Source: Eubacteriaceae bacterium (lineage in GTDB: Bacteria > Bacillota > Clostridia > Peptostreptococcales > Anaerovoracaceae). From it: a stretch of 64,000 nucleotides of DNA. Under the pieces are notes generated by a model that saw only the letters and a list, made by a program, of their open reading frames with translations, made no database searches and was not told where the DNA came from. This document shows, piece by piece, positions 1 to 7,968 of this stretch. The DNA is taken from contig CABIXY010000001.1 of the NCBI GenBank assembly GCA_902362805.1, positions 424,053-488,052 of the forward strand. The letters are read 5' to 3'. How positions within the stretch are numbered: the stretch's first letter is position 1; each line of letters begins with the position of its first letter. The translations under genes and the position numbers were made by a program.

Positions 1-1
1 C

Positions 2-994
2 TTTGTGCTTATCGACGACGTAGTGAAGGAGACCTTTGTTTTTGACGCAGTTGGCGACGGAGAAGCATCTGCCTTAGCTGACGCATTGCAGGGCAGCGCT
101 TATATTACCATGGAGGGCGGAAAAACCGGCGCAGTAGCGGAGTTTGAACAAGTCTTAACTGGCGGCAGCGATCCGGCTGTCACAGGAGACGGATATGTGG
201 AAGGCTTCTACGCGCTGGAACCGTACTATTACAATGTCATCTGTTGTGACACTGTAGCTGAGGGAGTACAGAATCTGCTCCACGAATATATCGACGAGGC
301 TGTCAAAGTGGGAAAATTCCCAATTGGCGTTGTCGGGGCAGACACGACCGCGGCTTTCAACGAGAGAAAAACCAAGTCTGCCGGTTTCAATGATGAACAG
401 ATCGCCTTTATTGGAAACGCTTATGCGGATCCAGACGGAAATTCCGTACCGTCAGTCATGGCGGTCGCTCGTCTGGCAGGTGCTATCGCGGCGACACCGT
501 CTAACAAGAGCATCGTACATAGAGCCATCAAAGGAGCCGTTGATGTACCAGAGAAATTTACAAATGCGCAGTATGAAGAGGCAATCCTGGCAGGTATGAT
601 TTTGTTCTCTAAGAGTTCTGACGGACAGATTTGGTTTGACTCTGGCGTGACAACATTGGTAGCACCAGATGAAAACCAGGATGCAGGCTGGAAGAAATTG
701 AAGAGAACCAAGGTGAGAAATGAACTGATGCACAGACTGGACGTCATCATGGAGAGACTGGTCGGCAAGGTCAACTGCGACGACAACGGCATTGCAGATG
801 TTCTGCAGGCCGGTATGGGGCTGCTGAAGGACATGGCCAGAGAGAAGAAAATTCTGGATGGAGCGACTTTTACATTGGATGCGGAAAATCCTAAGACCAG
901 TGACAGCGCTTGGTTTGTCGTAGAGGCGGACGATATCGACAGCCTGGAAAAAATATATCTGCACTATAGATTCAGCAACATGCCGACGGCATAA
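2..994 (+). CDS. Phage contractile tail sheath protein (XkdK-like), 5'-truncated by window edge
   Basis: This is the C-terminal ~330 residues of a tail sheath protein, the subunit that polymerises around the tail tube and contracts on firing. The frame is open to the left edge, so the true start lies outside; the GTG at 5 is not a convincing start. The C-terminus has the typical sheath ending (AWFVVEADDIDSLEKIYLHY), and its position just before a tube gene, a tail chaperone and a tape measure matches PBSX gene order (xkdK-M-N-O). The stop is followed by a short gap with a ribosome binding site for the tube gene. I am sure of the family; the phage-versus-tailocin question stays open because the head genes would be to the left. 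Confidence 0.9.
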   Translation, partial: FVLIDDVVKETFVFDAVGDGEASALADALQGSAYITMEGGKTGAVAEFEQVLTGGSDPAVTGDGYVEGFYALEPYYYNVICCDTVAEGVQNLLHEYIDEAVKVGKFPIGVVGADTTAAFNERKTKSAGFNDEQIAFIGNAYADPDGNSVPSVMAVARLAGAIAATPSNKSIVHRAIKGAVDVPEKFTNAQYEEAILAGMILFSKSSDGQIWFDSGVTTLVAPDENQDAGWKKLKRTKVRNELMHRLDVIMERLVGKVNCDDNGIADVLQAGMGLLKDMAREKKILDGATFTLDAENPKTSDSAWFVVEADDIDSLEKIYLHYRFSNMPTA

Positions 995-1014
995 TAGATA
1001 GGAGGAAAGAAAAT

Positions 1015-1476
1015 ATGTTAGATCAAAAAACATTAGTAAAAAACATTATGACAGGAAAGGATGGAAAGCTGCTCATCGTCATTGATAACGAATCAGAGGA
1101 GCTGCTGGAAATCGACACCTATTCTATCAAAGGCAACTACACCAATCTGGACTATCAGCCGGTAGGTTCCTACCAGAAGTTTGGCGTGCCTTCCGATGTG
1201 TCCTACACATTGACATTTACAGAAGCCGTCGTCAGAGACGACGTCATCATGGCACCCCTGCTGGAAGCAGCGGCAGCTGGAAAAAACATCAGTTTCAGCT
1301 TTAGAGCGACAGCGCAAAGACCTGACGGCACACCGCAGACCCTTGCCCTGGACGACTGTATTCCAGACGGCGAGTTTGACCTGATGACCTTGACTCCAGG
1401 AGAAGTGATCAAGAGAAATCACTCGTACAGAGTCAACTCTGCGCCGACCTGGCTGGACAAATTGGCGGGATTTTAA
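1015..1476 (+). CDS. Phage tail tube protein (XkdM-like)
   Basis: 153 residues, the usual length of PBSX XkdM-type tube proteins (DUF2001). It would form the inner tube through which DNA passes or, in tailocins, the membrane-puncturing core. The gene begins at ATG 1015 after a GGAGG ribosome site and lies 20 bp after the sheath gene, the conserved sheath-tube pair. The sequence is rich in beta-strand-like segments (YTLTFTEAVV, ISFSFRATAQ) as expected for a tube fold and has no signal peptide or membrane segment. Function is assigned from family resemblance and synteny. Confidence 0.88.
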   Translation: MLDQKTLVKNIMTGKDGKLLIVIDNESEELLEIDTYSIKGNYTNLDYQPVGSYQKFGVPSDVSYTLTFTEAVVRDDVIMAPLLEAAAAGKNISFSFRATAQRPDGTPQTLALDDCIPDGEFDLMTLTPGEVIKRNHSYRVNSAPTWLDKLAGF

Positions 1477-1547
1477 GGATATGACAATGTGAGAGAGGGG
1501 AGCAATCCCCTCTCTCCTTTCTATAACAGAGAAAAAGGAGAGAAAAA

Positions 1548-2108
1548 ATGGAAAACAATACAAATGAAGTAACGAGAGCAGAATTTATCACCCCGATGAA
1601 TGAACCGAACATGCCGGCAAAGGTGGCGGCAAAGATTGAAAAAGAGGACGAGTATGACCTGGTATCCTCTTTGCTGGCGGCGGCAGAATACCAGCAGACG
1701 CCTGACATGACGAAAGAAGTGGAGATCCGCAGAAACGGCCGACTCTATTTTACCGTTCACGTACACCCGGTTTCAGAGGACGATATTTCCCTCGCCCGGA
1801 AAAAGGCATCAAAGTATTACGAGAACCCCCAGGGCAAGAAGCTGCCGCGGGTCAGAGGGGAACTGGATTCCAATCTGTTCAATTCCTGGATCATCTACCT
1901 TGCCACGGCGGAAGAAGATCGCGAGAAAATCTGGGGTAACAGTGCCATCATGAAAAAATTCAACCTGCTGAAGCCGGTGGAATCCATCAACTATCTTCTG
2001 ATTGCAGGAGAGAAATCCCAGCTGATCGACTTGATCTTTGATATCAGCAAACTCAGCGATGAAGAAGATGATGAGGAAGCGGAGGCAGAGGACTACGCAA
2101 AAAACTAA
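1548..2108 (+). CDS. Tail assembly chaperone, short form (XkdN-like)
   Basis: 186 residues ending in an acidic tail (EEDDEEAEAEDYAKN). XkdN-like proteins lie between the tube and the tape measure and, like lambda gpG, are thought to coat the tape measure during tail assembly. Codons 185-186 plus the preceding base form A AAA AAC directly before the TAA stop, so a fraction of ribosomes should shift to -1 and make the long form (separate entry). Start ATG 1548 has a GGAG ribosome site. An acidic C-terminus and this position are typical of the family. Confidence 0.85.
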   Translation: MENNTNEVTRAEFITPMNEPNMPAKVAAKIEKEDEYDLVSSLLAAAEYQQTPDMTKEVEIRRNGRLYFTVHVHPVSEDDISLARKKASKYYENPQGKKLPRVRGELDSNLFNSWIIYLATAEEDREKIWGNSAIMKKFNLLKPVESINYLLIAGEKSQLIDLIFDISKLSDEEDDEEAEAEDYAKN

Positions 2109-2314
2109 TCAGGATAAGCAGTGTGGCCCAGTGGCTGCATTTCGCTTATCAGAATCATAACAAGGAGCCAGGTGTGCTTCTGGGACTGAGGACAGGAAGT
2201 GACCCAGTCACACCTGGTGAAAGATCTTTCATGATGGCATCGGATCTGCTGGCCATAGAAGACGGATTTGTTCCCGTCAAAGTGAGTCACTTTGCTGGGA
2301 AGGAAGAAGAATAA
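1548..2314 (+). CDS. Tail assembly chaperone, long form made by -1 frameshift (lambda G/GT analogue)
   Basis: If ribosomes slip -1 on A AAA AAC (2099-2105), translation runs on from 2105 in the frame of a 63-codon ORF (ATG-less, GTG at 2123) to TAA 2312-2314. The fusion would have 186 + 69 = 255 residues. No stop interrupts the new frame between the slip site and 2123. The added domain (AQWLHFAYQNHNKEPG...LLAIEDG) would correspond to the T part of gpGT, which binds the tape measure. The downstream ORF alternatively has its own GTG 2123 with a weak AGGA upstream, so separate translation is possible. A GGAGG at 2081-2085 upstream of the slip site resembles the stimulator of dnaX frameshifting. 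Confidence 0.75.
2099..2105 (+). promoter_or_regulatory. Slippery heptamer A_AAA_AAC for -1 ribosomal frameshifting
   Basis: The heptamer is in the correct phase (zero-frame codons AAA AAC) and abuts the stop codon of the chaperone short form. Shine-Dalgarno-like GGAGG sits 13 nt upstream. The -1 frame is open for 69 codons. Confidence 0.8.
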
Positions 2315-2385
2315 GCCAGTTTCAGCTTGTCAGCCAGGGCAGATGCGGATATAATTGAGGTATAGTGAAGTTTGGAGGTATGGCG

Positions 2386-3162
2386 ATGAAACTGATGAAG
2401 ACAGCGGAAGAGATGATACAATTCTGCGTCGATAACAATACGGGCGTTTATTCTTTTAAAGATCTCAAGCATTTCAAGGTGATAGAGGACTGCCTGCGGA
2501 CAGAAGAATATGCACTTCTCTGCTTCGAGGGGTCACAGATGGTGGACCGGGCGTTCCATTCGACAAAGGATCGAAGATATTGTCTTGCATTGACGAACAT
2601 AAGACTGATTATGGGGCAGAGGAGCGGAATGGGTGACGATTTGCAGTTTATTTGGTACAAAGATTTGAACGGCATGGAACTGACAAAAAATTCTATAATG
2701 GTCGATGCGGCGAAAAACTGGCCGTGCATACAAATTATAACCGAGGGTGTGCCATATCTGCAGGAAGAGATATCTGACATTATGGAAGAAATCAAACAGA
2801 AGAAGGCAACAGCAAAGGCGACAAAGGGGAGTAGCTCTGCGGACGAAATCCGGAAATTCAAAAACCTTCTTGATGACGGGAGTATCACGGAAGAAGAGTT
2901 TCAGCGGAAGAAGGAACAGCTGCTGGATGGGGGTGACACCCTGGAACAGCAAGAATCCGGTTCTGAAATTGTCATTGACATCAATCCTGCCGATTACAGG
3001 CCTGTCGGTGGTTATGGAGCGGTGTGTGAAAGGGAGGCTGAAATGAATGAAGGCGAAAAAGAAGTCAGTGATAATCGATGGAAAGTCATTCTGTATCCGT
3101 TTTGTATCGTAGGAGGGATAATAAGTATACTGGGATTTTTAGTGGCCGCTGGAGCAATTTAA
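2386..3162 (+). CDS. PH-like/SHOCT-domain membrane protein, copy A
   Basis: 258 residues. The N-terminal half (about 1-130) resembles bacterial PH/YokE-like domains; residues about 145-175 form a SHOCT motif (ADEIRKFKNLLDDGSITEEE); the C-terminus has one hydrophobic helix (YPFCIVGGIISILGFLVAAG). I take ATG 2386 as the start because GGAGG lies at 2374-2378 and because copy B starts at the same place. The gene sits between the tail chaperone and the tape measure, where PBSX-like loci normally have nothing. It is nearly identical to copy B (3425-4210) except for the membrane-proximal end. Function unknown; SHOCT domains are oligomerisation modules. Confidence 0.75.
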   Translation: MKLMKTAEEMIQFCVDNNTGVYSFKDLKHFKVIEDCLRTEEYALLCFEGSQMVDRAFHSTKDRRYCLALTNIRLIMGQRSGMGDDLQFIWYKDLNGMELTKNSIMVDAAKNWPCIQIITEGVPYLQEEISDIMEEIKQKKATAKATKGSSSADEIRKFKNLLDDGSITEEEFQRKKEQLLDGGDTLEQQESGSEIVIDINPADYRPVGGYGAVCEREAEMNEGEKEVSDNRWKVILYPFCIVGGIISILGFLVAAGAI

Positions 3163-3179
3163 CATAAAAGATTTAATCG

Positions 3180-3203
3180 GCACTTCCTACTGGGAGTGCT
3201 TTT
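3180..3203 (+). terminator. Rho-independent terminator after PH-SHOCT copy A
   Basis: An 8-bp stem (GCACTTCC / GGGAGTGC, one G-T pair), 4-nt loop and TTTT tail. It would partly uncouple the downstream tape-measure fragment from copy A. Confidence 0.65.
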
Positions 3204-3245
3204 AAAATACAAAAAATGAAAGGTTGATTATATGAGGAGGTTCAA

Positions 3246-3428
3246 ATGATGAATAATGTTGTTGTGATTCAGGCTGATAACCGAGGATTTGATAAGACGA
3301 AAAAACAGTTAAGTGCATTGACTGCCGAAGCAAGGAACTTGCAGAAGGCAGGTGGCTGTTTCAGCTTGCCAGCCAGGGCAGATGCGAATATAATTGAGGT
3401 AGAGCATAATTTGGAGGTAAGGCGATGA
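3246..3428 (+). pseudogene. Truncated tape-measure 5' end between PH-SHOCT copies
   Basis: A 60-codon ORF with a strong GAGGAGG ribosome site. Its first ~36 residues (MNNVVVIQADNRGFDKTKKQ) parallel the N-terminus of the full tape measure (MNNIAIIEVDKQGLSAAKRK), including the following Lys/Leu-rich helix. The remaining ~23 residues are read from sequence that also precedes PH-SHOCT copy A (2319-2365). I read it as the left-behind start of a tape-measure gene that was split when the PH-SHOCT unit was duplicated. It may still be translated. Confidence 0.6.
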
Positions 3429-4210
3429 AACTGATGAAGACGGCAGAGGAGATGATGCAGTTCTGTGTCGAGAACAATACGGGCGTTTATTCTTTTAAAG
3501 ACCTCAAGCATTTCAAGGTGATAGAGGATAGCCTGCAGACGGGAGAATATGCACTTCTCTGCTTCGTGGGGTCGCAGATGGTAGATCGGGCTTACAATTC
3601 GACAAAGGATCGAAGATGTTGCCTTGCATTGACGAATATAAGACTAATTATGGGCCAGAGGAGCGGAATGGGTGACGATTTGCAGTTTATTTGGTACAAA
3701 GATTTGAACGGCATGGAACTGACAAAAAATTCTATAATGGTTGATGCGGCAAAAAACTGGCCGTGCATACAAATTATAACTGAGGGTGTGCCATATCTGC
3801 AGGAAGAGATACCTGACATTATGGAAGCAATCAAACAGAAGAAGGCAATAGCAAAGGTGACAAAGAGGAGTAGCTCTGCGGACGAAATCCGGAAGTTCAA
3901 GGGTCTTCTTGATGACGGGATTATCACAGAAGAAGAGTTCCTAGGGAAGAAGAAACAGCTGCTGGATGGGGGTGACACCCTGGAACAGCAAGAATCCGGC
4001 TCTGAAATTGTCATTGATATTAATCCTGCTGAATACAGATCTGCCGGAGGATTTGGAGTGGTAAGTGAAAATGTGGCAGAGACGAACGTGAAAGCCGCAC
4101 AGAAGGAAGAAAACGAGAAAGTATCCGGCGTGTATCTTCCTGGATGTATATTTGGTGGTATTGTACTATTTATAGGCTTTATTGCATTTATTAATCTTAT
4201 CCAATCATAG
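3425..4210 (+). CDS. PH-like/SHOCT-domain membrane protein, copy B
   Basis: 261 residues, a close paralogue of copy A with the same order: PH-like domain, SHOCT motif (ADEIRKFKGLLDDGIITEEE) and one C-terminal membrane helix (LPGCIFGGIVLFIGFIAF). Start ATG 3425 follows TTGGAGG. The N-terminal ~210 residues are almost the same as copy A, while the last ~50 differ, so the duplicate either diverged or was resected there. A tape-measure start follows each copy. Specific role unknown. Confidence 0.75.
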   Translation: MKLMKTAEEMMQFCVENNTGVYSFKDLKHFKVIEDSLQTGEYALLCFVGSQMVDRAYNSTKDRRCCLALTNIRLIMGQRSGMGDDLQFIWYKDLNGMELTKNSIMVDAAKNWPCIQIITEGVPYLQEEIPDIMEAIKQKKAIAKVTKRSSSADEIRKFKGLLDDGIITEEEFLGKKKQLLDGGDTLEQQESGSEIVIDINPAEYRSAGGFGVVSENVAETNVKAAQKEENEKVSGVYLPGCIFGGIVLFIGFIAFINLIQS

Positions 4211-4247
4211 AATGTTTATTTTTACAATGTAAATACGATGAAATATT

Positions 4248-4275
4248 AAGCGCTTTCAAATCAGAGGCGCTTTTA
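4248..4275 (+). terminator. Weak hairpin between PH-SHOCT copy B and tape measure
   Basis: AAGCGC and GCGCTT can pair across a 13-nt loop, followed by a T/A-rich run. It occupies the same place as the stronger terminator after copy A. Probably leaky, since the tape measure must be expressed. Confidence 0.4.
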
Positions 4276-4305
4276 TAATACAGAAAAATGAAAGGAGGAT
4301 GTCTT

Positions 4306-7281
4306 ATGAATAATATTGCAATTATCGAGGTTGACAAGCAAGGTCTTAGTGCTGCGAAAAGGAAAATTAGTGATTTAACATCAGAAGTAAAAAAATTACG
4401 AAGCGAAACAAAAAAACTGCAAAAGACAAAAGTTGTGGCTCAAGTATTTCTAAATGAAGAGAAATTCAACAAATCATTTGCTAAAACTGAAAAGTTGCTA
4501 AAACAGTTGACCACATCAAAATTTGAAGTGACAGTTTTAACAAATGATGTAAAGTTGCAAAAAGTACATTCTACAATTAAAGAATTAAGTGGAAAAAAAC
4601 ATATGGTTCATATTGGAATTGATACAAGTGGAGCTTTTTCCGAACTTAACCATTTGAAGGGGCAATTGCAATCGTTAATATTAAAAAAATGGAACTTGAC
4701 TATATTTAATTCTGGTACAAATAAAAAGAACATTCCATGGGGATATGCAGTCGGAACAGCAAATGCAGTTCAACCACGTATAAAACAAGAGCCCCCCGTT
4801 GATACATTGTCTGATGTTATAGGATCCACTGCTGATATTTTGACATTTTATACAGCAGCAGATCTCATATTTGACAAGATTACTGGAAAATCCAAGAAAA
4901 ATGCTAGAAATGTTCACCTTATGAACAAGCTGCTAACAAAAGTAGGCTCGAGCATAACTAAAAGCGGTAAATTTGGTCTTGCAGCCGGATCGATAGGCTT
5001 AAAAGCGCTTAGTGCAGGAACGGTTGCTGGTGGACTTGCAACGGCTGCAGGAACTATTGATGGAGGCTATCATTTGTATAAAGGAATTACTGCAAATAAC
5101 GACTATGACAGAAGTTATGAAACTGCTAAGGGAAGTACTATTTTAGGAAGTACCATAACAGGTGTTGCAGCTGGTTCCATCTTCGGTATTCCAGGGATTT
5201 TAGTTGGCGGCGGCATTGGTTATATCGCAGGTAAAGCAGCCAGCAGCCCCATCGCCAACGCATTCACTGGGGGAAAGGTAGGTGCAATGAAAGATGCCGC
5301 AGTATCACCAAATGCGGCAAAGCGGCTGGAGGAGTTGCGCGAGAAACAAGCTGAACTGGCAAAGTCTACACTAGATGAAAAGTTTGGTTCCATTACCTTA
5401 TCTGCTGAACAGGTGGCGAAGGCAACCGAGAATTTGTTCAATCCGACGCAAACTGCCAGAATCTATAATGCAGAAGTGGCAGCATCGCAGCTAAATGAAG
5501 CTTTTGGTGCTTTGCAGCAAAGCAATAGCAATTTAAGAAAAGATATTTGGATTGCATCAACAGAAGGTCAGCTTAGCTCACAGAAAATCACTGATTTAAA
5601 AACGTCTGCGAGCACATTTGGAACAGATGCCCGAACGACATTAAAAGAAAAGCAATATGCTGACAAAGAAGCGGTTTTAGCTGTAATGGGAAATGCTGAT
5701 GAGAGCGAAGGCGTTCTAAAGTCAATAGATAACCGTTACAAGAGTCAACAGACAAAACTTAACAAAATGGAGACAAAACTAAATACCGTAATAAATAATG
5801 CTGCAGCAGACGGAAAAATAAGTGAAAAGGAACAAAGTAAAATTGACGATGTGATGACAGAGATAGACTCTTTGATAAAAAATAATAATGGTGACGAATT
5901 TAAAGCCAGCTTGGAAAAAATGGATTTAGATATAAAAGGAGATATTAATTGGGATTCATTTAGGGCAATTATAGAATCTGGCAAATTGAGTGCTGATCAG
6001 AAAGTGGATAGCCTGGAAACCGCATACAGCAATATTGCATCTTCTGTAACCGACAGCGAGAAAAAAACCTTGCTTTGGGGAGAAAATGATAAAGGTGATA
6101 AGGCGGGGCTTTACTATCAAGAATCTGGTATGTATCTCGATGTGATTAATAGCGCAACGGAAGGTTTTATGGAGCGATTTGCGGGTAATTTCGATTATTT
6201 TTCTGAATCTATTGATAAAATTATGCAAGGCGGTTTAAATGATGATGCGAGAAAGCAAATTAGCAGCTTGTATGAAGATGATGGAGCAAAAAAAGCTTTA
6301 GGAGAGCTTACGGATGGCCTAAGCGGCAGCGCTCAAGAACTTTTACAGATTGCACAGGTGTATGAAGATGCTACTGGTGAGGTGCCTAAAAAAATTCAGG
6401 AGGCTCTGAAACAATTAGATTTCTATAATTATGTAGCGGATGATAAAGCACACGTTTGGCTGAAAGAAAATGGTGGCAAGAATGCAAATAAAGAATTCAA
6501 CTTAGATGACTATATGTACATGGGACAACCCTCTCTGCAGTCAATGCCCCAGACAGTACCTCAAACAATACCGCAGGATGGTTTTGCTTATTCCTCAGGA
6601 TTACCGCAGGCACCGCAGGTCACTTTGGACGGAAAGTCAATCATAGAGGGGCAGTCATCAATTACAGCAGCGGATTTCGGAATACCGCCATTTATCACTA
6701 CGACGGTAGATGTGTACGTAAAAGAGAATAGGATTATCGGTGATCCGCCAAAAGGTGCCGGAGGCGTAGGCAGTACGATTGCTTCCGCAGGATATACACT
6801 TATGGAGGGGGCAAAAAAAGTTCTTAAGAAATTAAACGGTTTCCGCGGCGGCATCATTGGCGGCAACATCCCTGGTTATGCCGAAGGCGGATATGTCCAA
6901 GGCGGCGCGCAATTGATTACTGTCGCCGAGGAAGGCACGCCAGAGGCGATCATTCCGCTAGGCAAACATCGCAGGAAACGAGCCATAGAATTGTTCGGCC
7001 AGGTAGGAAGCTACTTGCAGGCTCCGGGTTTCGCTCCGAAGGGTTTTGCTGCTGGCGGCATTGTCGGCGGTTCTATTAGCGGCGGTTTTGGCGGCGGTAT
7101 GCCGACTGTCGTAGAAGTCGGCGGCGTGGAGATCAAAGTCGAAGCGAAGGACGGTCAGAATTTGGTGGAAACCATCAGAGAAAACAAAGAAGCAATCAGT
7201 GAGGAAATTGCAGGGGTATTTAATGCGGCCTTTAAGGGTCAGTTTGCAAATACACCGGCGTCAGGAGGTGCCAGCGCATGA
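4306..7281 (+). CDS. Tail tape measure protein
   Basis: 991 residues. Start ATG 4306 is chosen over ATG 4288 because AAAGGAGG lies at 4291-4298 between them. The N-terminus is helical and Lys-rich; residues about 215-310 are Gly/Ala-rich and hydrophobic (membrane-inserting in many tape measures); the middle is coiled-coil-like; the C-terminus has the Gly-rich ending common in this class (PGYAEGGYVQGG, EEGTPEAIIPLGK). It sets tail length and later helps DNA or ions cross the membrane. The first two thirds are visibly AT-richer than the C-terminal third and the neighbouring genes, suggesting a recombination joint at about 6.5-6.8 kb. Confidence 0.85.
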   Translation: MNNIAIIEVDKQGLSAAKRKISDLTSEVKKLRSETKKLQKTKVVAQVFLNEEKFNKSFAKTEKLLKQLTTSKFEVTVLTNDVKLQKVHSTIKELSGKKHMVHIGIDTSGAFSELNHLKGQLQSLILKKWNLTIFNSGTNKKNIPWGYAVGTANAVQPRIKQEPPVDTLSDVIGSTADILTFYTAADLIFDKITGKSKKNARNVHLMNKLLTKVGSSITKSGKFGLAAGSIGLKALSAGTVAGGLATAAGTIDGGYHLYKGITANNDYDRSYETAKGSTILGSTITGVAAGSIFGIPGILVGGGIGYIAGKAASSPIANAFTGGKVGAMKDAAVSPNAAKRLEELREKQAELAKSTLDEKFGSITLSAEQVAKATENLFNPTQTARIYNAEVAASQLNEAFGALQQSNSNLRKDIWIASTEGQLSSQKITDLKTSASTFGTDARTTLKEKQYADKEAVLAVMGNADESEGVLKSIDNRYKSQQTKLNKMETKLNTVINNAAADGKISEKEQSKIDDVMTEIDSLIKNNNGDEFKASLEKMDLDIKGDINWDSFRAIIESGKLSADQKVDSLETAYSNIASSVTDSEKKTLLWGENDKGDKAGLYYQESGMYLDVINSATEGFMERFAGNFDYFSESIDKIMQGGLNDDARKQISSLYEDDGAKKALGELTDGLSGSAQELLQIAQVYEDATGEVPKKIQEALKQLDFYNYVADDKAHVWLKENGGKNANKEFNLDDYMYMGQPSLQSMPQTVPQTIPQDGFAYSSGLPQAPQVTLDGKSIIEGQSSITAADFGIPPFITTTVDVYVKENRIIGDPPKGAGGVGSTIASAGYTLMEGAKKVLKKLNGFRGGIIGGNIPGYAEGGYVQGGAQLITVAEEGTPEAIIPLGKHRRKRAIELFGQVGSYLQAPGFAPKGFAAGGIVGGSISGGFGGGMPTVVEVGGVEIKVEAKDGQNLVETIRENKEAISEEIAGVFNAAFKGQFANTPASGGASA

Positions 7282-7955
7282 GAATCATAGCAAAGGAATT
7301 TAATAACCCATCCAATAGGCTGGAATTTTCCTGGCTGCCGACAGAAATCAAGGACAACGGGGGCAACGTCATGTTTGCCAGCTACAACCTATTGGACCGC
7401 GGGGAATTTGTCAGACCCTCTGGCAACGACTTGCGTAAGATTTCCTGGGAAGGTCGATTCCCAGGCGAGGCCAGGAGAGAAGAACCCTATCTGGCCGGTG
7501 ATTGGGAAGTGCCCGAAGACTGCGATGATCTGTTGCGGCAGTGGGCGAGCAAACGCAAAAAAGTAAAACTGACCATTGAAAATACCAACATTAACGAGTT
7601 TACATGCTATATCAACAACTACTCGTCCACCTATACAGGCGGATTTGGCGATATAGAGTATTCTATTGAGTGGATCGCCTATAAATCCTTGAGCGTCAAT
7701 GTCACGAAAAGACCTAAAACAGTCAAGAAGCAGACAAAGCGAGCAAAGAAAGACTATAAGACCCATGTCGTCGTAAGTGGAGATAACCTCTGGGATCTTG
7801 CAGTAAAATATCTGGGCAAAGGCAGTCGTTGGCGGGAAATATACGCAAAAAATGATAAAATCATTGAAAAGGTGGCAAGGGCTCATGGCTTCAAATCCTC
7901 TGACAACGGACACTGGATCTGGCCGAAGACGATATTGAAGCTGCCGAAAAAATAA
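7278..7955 (+). CDS. LysM-domain tail protein (XkdP-like)
   Basis: 225 residues. The C-terminal ~55 residues form a LysM-type domain (HVVVSGDNLWDLAVKYLGKG), a peptidoglycan-binding fold that places the tail tip in the cell wall. The N-terminal part is the tail-tube-initiator-like region found in XkdP. It overlaps the tape-measure stop by ATGA (7278-7281), so translation is probably coupled. Position between tape measure and hub matches PBSX. Confidence 0.85.
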   Translation: MRIIAKEFNNPSNRLEFSWLPTEIKDNGGNVMFASYNLLDRGEFVRPSGNDLRKISWEGRFPGEARREEPYLAGDWEVPEDCDDLLRQWASKRKKVKLTIENTNINEFTCYINNYSSTYTGGFGDIEYSIEWIAYKSLSVNVTKRPKTVKKQTKRAKKDYKTHVVVSGDNLWDLAVKYLGKGSRWREIYAKNDKIIEKVARAHGFKSSDNGHWIWPKTILKLPKK

Positions 7956-7968
7956 GGGAGGAAAGGAT

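Noticed and set aside
2123..2314. 63-codon ORF as a fully independent gene
   Set aside because: It has only a weak GTG start, and the in-phase slippery site makes the -1 fusion the better explanation.
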